NCBI GenBank assembly: GCA_963920665.1
Contig: OY987270.1
Span: 16,332,019 to 16,396,018, forward strand
Length of the DNA stretch: 64,000 nt
Reading direction: 5' to 3'
From: Straminergon stramineum
Taxonomy: Eukaryota > Streptophyta > Bryopsida > Hypnales > Calliergonaceae
A model generated the notes under the pieces. The model was not told where the DNA came from and did not search any database. It saw only the letters and a list, made by a program, of their open reading frames with translations. The position numbers were made by a program, and so were the translations under genes. Positions 34,600-45,189 of this stretch are shown one piece after another; within the stretch, counting starts at the first letter, position 1; every line of letters begins with the position of its first letter.

Positions 34600-37500
34600 A
34601 AAGTTAAAGTGAAAATTCACTACAATTACCTTTTGGAGAAGGTTAAACATTTATACTTTTGACTTTCCTAGCAAAAGTTATTTACAAATGAAGTTTGATT
34701 GGCAAAAGATTCATCAAACTTCATCCAACAATTTTTTTACCTTTTACTTTGGAAATTGACTTTTCTTTTTACTTTTTACTTCTATTTCTACTCTAGATTC
34801 TAAGATTCCTTTTTTTGATTCTTTTGGATGGTTTCCTAACTTTTCATTCGAGCATAATTTTTGGAGTTTTTGTCTATTTTTGATGTTTAATGACTTTTTG
34901 GAAAGCTATTGGCTTTTCCTAACTATGTTTAAGCTCAAATCCTACTTTTCTAATAATCTTAATGGTCTTAATCTACTTCCTAACTTCTACTACTAATGTT
35001 TGGCTTTAATTGACTAATTTTTTGTAAAAGATGAGCAATGGGGAGAAAGCATTAAGAGACTAACCTCAAATTCCGTGGATTTGCTAAACACACTCTCATA
35101 TTCAGTTTCCATAATTTCAATGTGGTTTCCTCCAACTTCCATTCATAGTTTTGGTGGTTTGGGGTGTTGTAATTTGAACGCAATACAAGGGCTAATTTGC
35201 TCCAATTCTTCTTCCCTTATCTTCCAACCCTTCCTTCCTTCTTCTAAATGCTCTTTGGTTTTTATTTATCTTCTAATTTTCTATTGTCTTTTTTCAAGTG
35301 TTTTTTTCAAGTCAAATACTAAAAAATCTAATATCTCTAAATGTGTGCTAAATATGTTGAAAGTCAATTTAGGCTTCCAAACAAGCCTCCTAACCTTTTC
35401 TCACTTATAACTAAATTCTAGAACTTCTCCTAAGTCGAGATATTCTTTGGTTTGTCTTTTCTATTTGTCTCCTAATCTAAATTAACTATGAGTCTCAAAG
35501 TCAAATATGCTTAAAAGGTGGCTCCCCTTGCACTACTACCTTCTTCTTACAAGTTTAAGTCATCAATTGATATAACCCAACTTCATTCTACAAGTTTGAG
35601 TTCCAAAGTCAAAGTCTGAATTTGTGATCCAGATAATAAAATGAGTTGGAATTAAGAGTCGGAGAAGTTCAAGAGCTTGATTTGCACTTTAAAGTTGGAG
35701 TTGAGGCTGGGCTGCAAGTCAAGTCAACCTAGTTGACCTTGGAGCAACTGAGGTAGATACGAACACTATCTTGACAATTTGGCCTTCCTTAGTTGAAATT
35801 GGTTAAAGTAGCTAGACCCATTTTTGGTTGGTCCTAATCTCTAAAAGACACACCAATGTTCAAATTCAAACACTTTGATTAGTAACAAACTCAAGGGGGA
35901 TATTCTACAACTTAGAGTTGAGAAATCTCTCACAAAAGCTTGCCCATGGTTAGTACTTAAACACCAAAAACCCAACGACACATATAGCTTGTTAGTATTC
36001 CAATAATCTCATGAAAACAAAGTTTAGTTAGTAATGAAGATAAGTATGCATGCAAAGCAAGGCTTCTCCAAAGGATCCCAATATCCTTTCGAAAGAATTT
36101 CAAAAATACAACAATAGTCACGAAAGTTTCAATAGCGATTAAAACAAGGGAGTTTTGGCAAAATGACCCTAAATCCAAACAATGCCAACAAGCTTGGCAG
36201 GAACAAAATACAAGTGAAAGAGGTTCTTCAAAATGAAGAATAAGGGGTGCAAAGTGAGGGGAGGGGGAGGTCTTTTATACTCTTCTAAGGCCTCCTCCCC
36301 CCCCCTCTAATAACCTAAAAAACTAATCTATAGAAAACTAGAAATTAACATTTAAAAATCTCCTCTATTATTGTAGCCATTCTAACTTTGGGAGAAATTC
36401 TCCAAACACCAAATAGATTGCACCATTGTCTTTAGAAGATCCAAATTAGTCTAGCAGATCACTTACCTTTACTCCCGACATATTTTGCAAACGAAAGCTA
36501 GTGATTTAAAGAGTAGTGAAAAAAATCAAAAAGTCAAAACTTGGATTTTGACTTTTCTCAAAGTTTTGACTAGCTATGGTTGTTTAGGAGATTTAAGAAA
36601 GTAAGAAAAGAGTACATGTTGACTTCAATCAAATGTCATACACTTTGGATACCTTAGTCAATTCATTGGAAATTTGAGAATTTTGTTAAAAATCATTGTC
36701 GCCACCAATTCTAGTATTTGTTGTAGTCGGAATGTCTTGAAATTTAGTGGGACACTTATTTATACTAAAACACACTATCCTAATATTTAATGGGATTTTA
36801 CCACTACCTTGGTAGTTTCTATGAATTTTCAAATGATGGTAAATGTCGTTGACTTTCCATGAAGTTATCTCCTACAATCCAAAAAAGTATGAAACTTTTT
36901 GGGTAGCTTCTAGATGCGTTCACTATTTTTTACTGTGGTTTTAGTGGCTCATAATGAGCCTAGCCCATAAAGGCTCCTACTTGCTTGATTGTGTCCCCTA
37001 CTTGACATCCAACTAGACAATTTTTCACTCAACAGTAATTCCCATGGTAACTTCTGAAGAATTACAGGTACAATGTTTCGGCACAGATGACATGCCCTGT
37101 CATGCATGGGGCTGCATGAATATCATGCATAGGGTTAGTTGCGTGCCCATCGGGCATGTCGCTTTGGTTTCCACAACGACGATAGTATTTTGTCCTTGAT
37201 TGTTGTGCCTAGTCAATATTTTGCCATTTGATTTTGTGCTAGATTAGGACTTACGGCAACTAGGATTTTGGTTGTGCAGGAATTTCTTTGGTTTTGGATT
37301 ACACTTCTTTTTTTCATGCACTACTTCTATTCGTTTCGCTTTGTCAATGCTACTGCAATGGTGAACCTAGGAGTTGTGTTTAGGCTAATCGTTTGCAAGT
37401 GTAGGTGGAGATGCTCTAAAGAGATTGTCGAAGCTTTTTCACTTCCAAAACCCTAGCCAAAACTGTTGTCAATTGTGGATTGGGGTGCAATGTATGCTTG

Positions 37501-37730
37501 GGTGGGATGGTTTTAAGGTTTCAAAGCTTCACGTTGTACTATACAAATTTGTAGTAGAATATTCATATGGATTGTTGTTTTTGGCTCCTCTTCAATTTAG
37601 GGTCCTAGTGTATGATTGATCTTGCTATCACTATGAGGTACAACCACAAATGCACGTTTGAAGACCACAATTTAGGATAAGTGTTGCCATGGCAAAGTCA
37701 GAGGGCTACGTACATCTTCCACCGTACTTT
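34600..37730. other. Intergenic DNA, no gene recognised
   Basis: No supported coding region is seen. It contains AACTTCATCC-type repeat relics (about 34720) and a purine/pyrimidine hairpin at about 36257-36305. A less AT-rich stretch near 37080-37200 has several CATGC-type repeats. Confidence 0.45.
36257..36305. repeat. G-run / C-run hairpin
   Basis: GAGGGGAGGGGGAGG is followed after about 20 bases by its near complement CCTCCTCCCCCCCCCCTC. It can form a strong hairpin and offers short G-runs. Confidence 0.55.
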
Positions 37731-37743
37731 CTTTTGTTTACAG

Positions 37744-38510
37744 AGACTCCACATTAAATTTTGTAGCTAGTGTTTCTTGGAATGAGCGGTTTAGAGAGCA
37801 ATTCCGCAAGCATCTTTGTGATATCGAAGCAAAGGTGCAACGTCCATCTGAAGAGAACATATAGATAATAGACTTGTTGTCGGAGTTGTAGGAGACGCAC
37901 ATAGTCCAAAGATAGCATGCAAATCAGAAGAAAGACTTGGTGGTGGTTCAATAGTGTTGTATCCTGACTAGTAGAGTCGAAGACTTTATTTGGGACATGG
38001 AAAATGGCAATAGAAGGGCCAGTTGCAGGTACATCAAGATCCGAATAAAGCTAGCAAAGGAACTTGGCACTTTCAAGACTACTACAACTACGTCCAAGGA
38101 AGTCCCCAATCACCACGTATACATTTCTGTCCCTAGTACTCACTGAATTCTTGTCCATTCCTTTCTCTTTGTTCCTCCACCTTCCACAATGTTAATAAAT
38201 CTATTCTTTTTCTTTATTTTATTCTCTAGGTACCACTACCAATATTGTCCACATGACCACACTACGAAGGTTAAGACTGTGTCTTTGTTGTTATTGTCAA
38301 AATAGAGACCGATGGTGGTAGTTGCATCGACTACAAAGACATGGCGTTCAAGGAAGAAGATAGATGCAATTGTGGATGCCGACAAGTAGTCACAAACACT
38401 AAAAAAAAAGAATAGAAGGAAGAAATCCACTACATCGAACACTACAAAAACACAAGCAAGCAAACCTCTGCGGTGAATGGAAGGTCCATGCAAGCGGCTT
38501 GAGTCTAAGA
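37744..38510 (+). pseudogene. Decayed gene with TAG-only internal stops, family not recognised
   Basis: Two coding-like blocks are seen. Block 1 (37744-38116) follows a pyrimidine tract and CAG. It reads STLNFVASVSWNERFREQFR, then RKHLCDIEAKVQRPSEE, SRVEDFIWDMENGNRRASCR and IKIRIKLAKELGTFK, interrupted by four TAG codons, and ends before a GTATAC donor-like site. Block 2 (about 38230-38510) follows TTCTCTAG and is Lys/Thr/Ser-rich with two more TAG codons. The phases of the two blocks do not join cleanly. No known domain is recognised; a retroelement or host gene relic is possible. Confidence 0.5.
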
Positions 38511-38681
38511 AAAAAGCATCTAGACACTACTAGAGAAATCAATGTTTGTTTCACTGTAGATTTAGCATAGTTTTAGTACGAACTACAGTTGGTTTGGACA
38601 TCTTAATTCAGAATTTTTTTAGCATAGTTTTGTTTATGATGCCACATAGGATGAAGGTCCTTATGAATGTGTCATGTCAAC

Positions 38682-39870
38682 AAAAATCAACTACCATGTC
38701 ATCAAAAAATTATTAATTATATTAATAATAATATTATTTTCAACAATAAAAAGTGTATTTTAAATTGGATATCTGCCACATAGGCAAAATCTGCCATATC
38801 TAATCCAACACATGGCTAGGACTACCACAACAAATTAATGAAGTTTCCAAAGTAGATTATTGACTTCCGAACTTAGGATAGAAACTTCTACAATATATAT
38901 AAAGTATTTAAAAATAGATTATCAAATGAACTACGAATGCCACTTGCTTTGATGCTTGTAGACAAAAGAAGCCAAGGCATTTATAGAAGTAGGTTGGTAG
39001 GAGGTAAGACAACCTATATAGGGTTTGTAAGTTAGGGTCAATAGGAGCTCAACCACTCACAATTAAGTCACAAGTAAGAATTGTAGTTAAAATAAAATTT
39101 TAGACTTCATCTAAGCACAGTAAATTAATTTTTCTCAAAAAAATTTGGACTAATGAAAGTTGAATAATCAAGTTAAGTTTCATCTCCAAAAATCCGTTTG
39201 AGATTTCAAAACTCCAATCAAAAGTTATAGACAAATTTTAGATAGAATATTTGAAATTGTAAAAGAAAATGTCCCTTCTAAACCCTCTTTGAAATTTGTG
39301 TATAACTTTTGATTGGAGTTTTGAAATCTCAAACGAATTTTTGGAGATGAAACTTAATTTGATTTTCAACTTCAAGTAGTCCAAATTTCTTGAGAAAAAT
39401 TAATCTACTATGCCAAGATGAGGTTTGAAATTTTACTTTAACAACAATTCTTACTTGTGACTTAACTATGAGCGATTGAGCTCCTATTGATCCTAACTTA
39501 CAAACCCCATATGGGTTGTCTTACCTCCTACCACCCTACTTCTATAAATGCCTTGACTTCTTCTCTCTACTAACATCAAAGCAAGTAGCATTCAAATTTC
39601 AATTTCTAACCAACATTAATATAATTCAAATACATTATTGAAGTATGTGCATAATCTACTTTGGAAACCTTAATGAGTTATATTTAATTCATTAGTTTTT
39701 TGATGTGGTAGTCCTAAACATGTGGAGGGTTTGATGATATATCATATCTGCTTGTGTGGCAGTTTTGCCTATGTGTTAGCCTACCTAGCGGATTTAAAAG
39801 TAATAATAATTTTTTTGATATGAAGAGTAATAATAATAAGAATTCCTAATGATGTGGCAGTTGATCTTGG
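38682..39870. mobile_element. Large fold-back element, arms about 550 bp, short centre
   Basis: The left arm (to about 39240) and right arm (from about 39290) are diverged inverted copies: TCAACTRCCAYRTCAT at the tips, GCCACATAGGCAAAA / GCCTATGTG, TTAAGTCACAAGTAAGAATT / its complement, and CCGTTTGAGATTTCAAAACT / its complement near the centre. Possible outer CACTA-like ends are CACTACTAGA at 38525 and TCTAGTAGTG ending at 40228, but their flanks (AGA and ATA) do not match as a target duplication. No coding capacity. Confidence 0.8.
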
Positions 39871-40225
39871 GCTCATGTACTAAAAAAAACAGAGCAAAAC
39901 CCATCGAAGAATATTCTACATTATAGCCCGCCATCGATTCCGCTTCTGCTTCTAGTAAATCAAAAGGAGTTGAGGTTAGCTGAGCATCCCACATCCAAAA
40001 GGTACCAGTTTATTGGCTTTGTGCTATCATATGAGTAATGGAATTAGTCATTTATTGTGGGATTTAGTTTTTTTTTAGAATTATCCACAAATAATGTTCA
40101 CATTCATGCAATCTATGTTGAATTTCACAATGAGTCATGCGAAATTATCATTTTCACAACACGGATAATTACTATTAACAGAAAATTAGTAGAAAGTGTG
40201 TTAATTCAGGCCTCTCTTTCTAGTA

Positions 40226-40877
40226 GTGATAACAGTGTTGAAGAATATCTTGCCCTTCAATCTAAATGTTCTTCCTTCTAATTGTGACAGGGAAGCCCTT
40301 ATACTTGCCACAGACAATTCCAATGATAATAATGCTCTCCCCACATCCTCCACAACCCCACTCAATTTTCCTATATTGAAAACAAATGTTGTGTTGGAAA
40401 ATGAAACAATCATTATATAACAATGTTGTAGAAAAAAACAATATTGACGTTCTAAACATTGTTGTAGTGGAAAACAGTGTAGACATACTACTCAAAGACA
40501 GAGCAGGAGACAATGTTGTTGAACACAACACTACTCCAATGCGAAACATTGTTTTGCGACCTAAAAGGAAAAAAATGGGAAGTGAAATGGGTTTTTTCCC
40601 TTTTTCACCCAAATATATGGTTCCAAGAAGGGGCCATTATTTTGTGAGCCAAAGGAAAAAAATGAAGAGTGAAATGTTTTTTTCCCCTTTTCAATCAAAT
40701 ATATGGTTCCAAATAGGGGCAATTGCTTTGTGTCTCGAAGGGAAAAAAATGGAGAGTGAAATGTTCTTTTCCCTTTTTCACCCAAATATATTAAATGAAG
40801 GGGGGGGCACTACTTTGCAATCTAAAGAAAAAAAAAGGGGGAGTGAAATATATTTAGAATTATCAATGAAATCCTAA
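40226..40877 (+). other. Open region with 29-residue tandem repeats, gene status uncertain
   Basis: The frame 40386-40877 stays open for 163 codons in AT-rich DNA. Its 5' half has N-[VI]-V-x-E-N-like repeats (NNVVEKNN, NIVVVENS, DNVVEHNT). Its 3' half has three full 29-residue repeats starting KKMGSEMGFFPF, KKMKSEMFFSPF and KKMESEMFFSLF, and a partial fourth, KKRGSEI. The DNA period is about 87 bp, a multiple of three. An overlapping frame (40226-40420) ends NVVLENETIII and matches the same repeat theme, suggesting one frameshift between them. The minus strand is also open over parts. No domain is recognised. It could be a minisatellite that happens to stay in frame. Confidence 0.4.
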
Positions 40878-41956
40878 ATTATCAAAATCCTAGCCGCCCA
40901 CACTCTAGACAATGAAACTCTAGTAGTTAAAATTTGAATACTAAGGCGAAACACTAGACATGCACTATTATGAAGAAGGCATGCATGCGTCATGTATCAT
41001 TTGTGCTGAATGGGTCATGACATGTCATGCGACATCTAGGTTCATACATCATGGGCATAGGCCATGCTAACTTGCGTCGAAACACTGCACATGAAACATT
41101 GCAGAATTACCCTGCGATAAAAAGATCATGCACATGGGTGTCAGTGGGGGAACAAAGTCATTCTCCAATACGAGAAAACAAAACCCTAGGATAGCCAAGC
41201 GGAGCTAGACAGAGTCAGGCTCATTATTAGCCACAAAAAGAAAGTTGAGTTTTAGTGTGTACTACTTCTAGGAAGCCCCCAAATGATAAGTGCAAATTCC
41301 CATGTCTATTTTGCACTTTATCATAAAGGTGTAAAAAGAACACCTATCAAATTAATTCCTCCAAGGAGGAATCATTCTTGTACTAAGGAATCTTCACGAA
41401 TTAATTTCAGCGTTGTGCTCTTGGCATGTTTTTAACCTACAAAACACCTCTCTCCATCCATCAATTGCATAATCATCAAACTTGTAGATTTCACCTACAA
41501 GGAATAAAAAATAACTTTTTCAATTCTTTATGAATTTAATGGTGATCTTTACATGGGTCGCCTACATGTATTTCTAGAACCTAGAGAACCAATTTCCACC
41601 TTGACCTTCTAACTCCTATAATATAATACTCTATGACCATTTCCCAAAGGTTTGACCTATTGTAACTTAAATTAGGTAGTTTTACCTATTCTTGCCAACA
41701 TGGCTTAAATTACTCCAAACCCCTAATTGCTATGTTAAACACCTAATTTAGACAATAGAACTTAGAAAGATAGGTATTCAAGTCACTTCCTAAATTTTTA
41801 GGACTAACACATCATATTCATAGGGATTTTTACCAAACACATTGGGAATACTCTTTTCTGGTCTTTTCGACTATAAATGATACTAATTATGAGCACACAC
41901 ACACCCAAAAAAAACCAAGATCCAAGTGCTAACTACGCCACTACGAGGCTCATAGG

Positions 41957-42195
41957 TGGTAGGAGGTAGGACAATCCATATGGGATATGTTTACTTAGGA
42001 GGAATACGAGCTCAACCACTCATAATTAAGTTAAAACTAGTAAACAAACTTTTAGTAGCATTTCAGACCTCATTTAGGCATAGTAGAATAACTTTGTTCA
42101 AAAACTTTGAACTAAACAAAAAGTGGGAAATCAAACTAAATTTCACGTCCAAAAATCCGTTTGACATTTAGAGCTTCCAATAAAAAGTTATGGGC
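41957..42195. repeat. Single-arm relative of the 38.7-39.9 kb fold-back
   Basis: GGTAGGAGGTAGGACAA, GAGCTCAACCACTCA, AATTAAGT and CCAAAAATCCGTTTGA occur in the same order as in the left arm at about 38985-39225. No inverted partner arm is seen nearby. Confidence 0.7.
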
Positions 42196-42509
42196 AAATC
42201 AACATTCAGGTGGTTGGAATGAAAAAGAAATGATAGAAATTTATTTGAAATTCTTGTAAATTAAAATGAACAAAACTTTTTTTTTGTGGATGAAAAGTTT
42301 GAAAGATGAAATCTAACCATTTGGCAAGAGTTAAAACTATTTTTTGAAATCTGAGCACGCATCATGATCTTAAAAAGGATGAGGTTTCTTATTTTACAAT
42401 TTTGGAGGGTATACTATACAAAACTAATTACAAGCTAAATCCTATAATTGTATTCATTGATAAAATAAATATATATGAAGATTAAATTAGCCTACTTTTG
42501 AATTCTAAT

Positions 42510-42615
42510 ACTACCTCCATCCAAAAATGATCTTCCTATTGACCTTAGTTTCATATCCTAAAATGATCTTCCTATTGATCTTAGTTTCATATCCTAAAAT
42601 GATCTTCCTACTATG
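42510..42615. repeat. 36-bp tandem repeat next to a Stowaway-like end
   Basis: Units start AAAATGATCTTCCTATTGA at 42524 and 42560, and a partial one at 42596, giving exact 36-bp spacing. The sequence just before, TACTACCTCCATCCAAAAAT, resembles the CTCCCTCCGTCC-type termini of plant Stowaway MITEs, but no opposite end was found. Confidence 0.65.
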
Positions 42616-42924
42616 ACGTGGAGAAAAAGCCCACAAAATAAAGCCTTGATTGTGCATAGTGGAGCCACAAAAATTACCCCCCCTGCCTAATGGACAATTA
42701 GTTTGACACTTTCTATATTAAAAAAAAAGGGGCCATCATGACTAGGGGTAGTTGGGTTCACATGATGCTAGAAAATCCATATAATGTTAATAATTTAATG
42801 AACACTAGTAGACATGCTTGTTCCTCCATCGTAATCGGCCAACAAATGAATTCATATCCCCAAATTTGGGAACAATGAGAAAGATATTAGAGTGAAGGAA
42901 GAGTGAATGACCTCACTAGGCCAT

Positions 42925-43100
42925 TGTAAGTGCCAATTTATCCATCTTTGGTAAGCGCTATTTTACCAAGGATGGATAAATTGGCGAGCACAACCAAGTT
43001 TTTGAGTTTTAACTAAGTAATTCCTACTTTTGGGTGTCTAAGCATGATTCATTGTGCCTTTCAAGCAATGGATCTTTTCTAAGTGCTTTAGTGTACCTAA
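42925..43100 (+). repeat. Dispersed repeat family A (best copy) with small dyad
   Basis: GTGCCAATTTATCCATCTTT and AAGGATGGATAAATTGGCGA form an inverted pair. They are followed by CACAACCAAGTTTTTGAG, CCTACTTTTGGGTGTCTAAG and CAAGCAATGGATCTTTTC. A reverse-oriented partial copy lies at about 43425-43510, so the two bracket about 330 bases. Confidence 0.6.
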
Positions 43101-44159
43101 ATGTACGGAAATAACAAAAAAATATAACTTCAAATACAAAACTAAGGTAGTTGGCTAAGTGAAGTAGGCCATCGTAGTTTTGGGTGGAAGACAAGTCAAA
43201 AAGAAACTAACAACATCATAACTTTTTCTAGGATTTGAATGAATTTTTTGTTTCTAGGAATGGCATGCTCTAATATTTGAATTAAGATTGTTAAATTGTC
43301 ATTGTAAACTCTTAAATCAAGAACCCTAGTAGCCTTATTTTGTTTAGCCACTTAGCCAAAAGTTGTATTTTATATTAAGTTTTGTTGGTTTATCTTGAAA
43401 GTCTACAACACTTAGAAATAATCCATTTCTTGGAAGGTGCAATAGACCACCCCTGGGCACCTAATTAGTAACAATTTTTATACAAACACTAGAACCTAGT
43501 TGTGCTCATTTAAATACCAAGGGTAGGTATTACAATGCTCACAAGAGTGTAAATTATTTTAATTAAATAGTATTGTGTCTATGAACATTTCAACTTTTAG
43601 TAATAAGCTCAAAAAAAACTATATCAAAGTTAAATTTAGTAGAACCCATCTCAATACATAGTGTTGGGACTATGTACTAAGAGAGGTTTATACATTTAGT
43701 GAAGTGACATTTATTTAAGTCTATTGAACTATTTATTTTATTTTGAGTTTGGAGTATTATTGTAAGATAACTCGCTTGATATTGGGCCCACTTAGGATAA
43801 AGTTTGACCACAAAAATGACTACAAACACATGAAGATTTTCATTACAATGCTATCCCATCCGGGCATACAAGCTAGAAAAGAAAACATCTATTCTAGTAG
43901 AGGCCACCATTGTTTTCTCCCTATGTAGGTGTTGAAGAAGGATAATGACCAAATTGGAAACTATCCTATTAGTATAATAAGTTCGTTCCAAGGGAGACAG
44001 TCAAGTAGGATATTTCTATGCTAATAGGTTCTATATCTAAAATCAAATATCTTGACTTATTCAATAACCCAACTTGGAATTCCATACCCAAAGACATAAT
44101 TAGAATGACACTGCAAATCCAATTTAGATGTTGACTTAAATTAGTACAAGTCACATTCC

Positions 44160-45180
44160 ATCAAACACACCAATTCAGCTTAAATACTCTATTATTTTTA
44201 TTTCTGAATTGGTGATTAAATCACCGTTACAAACAATGTCCTCTTAGAAATCTCCAATCAATTCTACCCTTTGTTTCACAATAATTCAACTTGGAACATT
44301 CTCCACACTCATTCTCATCACCCAAACATACATTCTTATTTTTATTTATTATTTAATTTTAATTTTTTCTCTTTATCCTAGTTGGAATACTTAATTCTCC
44401 TCACTACAACTTCCAACTAGGTTCTCATAAATCTCCGATTAGATCACCTCACCATCTTCTTCACAACACAACCACCACATATTTAAATTCCACATTAACA
44501 CATAATCACCTCAACTTCCAGTCCTTCCCAACTAGGACACAAACACCTCCATCTTGAACCATACAAACACATTACTCAATTAAGTCAATTAACACACACA
44601 GTCACACATAAAACTCCAAATTAACATGAGCATTCCCTCACTCACAAACACAAACATGCACACATAAAATAAACACAAATACACGGCAGTACTTGGCTAG
44701 GACTCCAACTGGAACTCTCATTAGTGGATAAAGACAAATGAAATAAAAATCAGACCAAATAGGAATTCCAAACTTGGCGGTTACCAATTTGGAAGTGACA
44801 ACCCAACCACCGTCTAACTACCAAATTGGAACTGCACAAGCAACTGTCCAACTACACCAAAAATCCCAAATTAGAATTCACTTTCAAAATAGCCAACTAG
44901 ACTAGACACTCACCCCACATACAATCCGACTTGGCATAAACATCACCCAATTTGGATTACAGATCAGTAAACTTGGAACTTGGTTGGACAGCTGAACCAT
45001 TCCAATTACGAAACTACCCATCCAAATCAGCACGTACACACTCAACATTCATTCATCATTCAAAAACACACCAAATTGGAACTCAATCAGCCCATTAAAA
45101 CACACAATTAAGATACAAAATACGCAAACAATCAATCAAAAACAATCAAAAACACATAAAAATCAACCAAAAATTTATCA
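44160..45180. other. Strongly strand-asymmetric A/C-rich kilobase
   Basis: The plus strand is conspicuously poor in G and rich in A and C for about 1 kb. It is dotted with short dyads such as CCAACTAGG, CCAAATTGG and CCAATTTGG and short ACACA runs. There is no coding frame of interest and no conserved repeat unit length. Confidence 0.5.
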
Positions 45181-45189
45181 CAAAAAATA

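Noticed and set aside
38525..40228. The fold-back as a complete CACTA element ending at CACTACTAGA on both sides
   Set aside because: Only about ten terminal bases match, the inner sequences next to the ends differ, and the flanking triplets AGA and ATA are not identical. It is mentioned only as a possibility.
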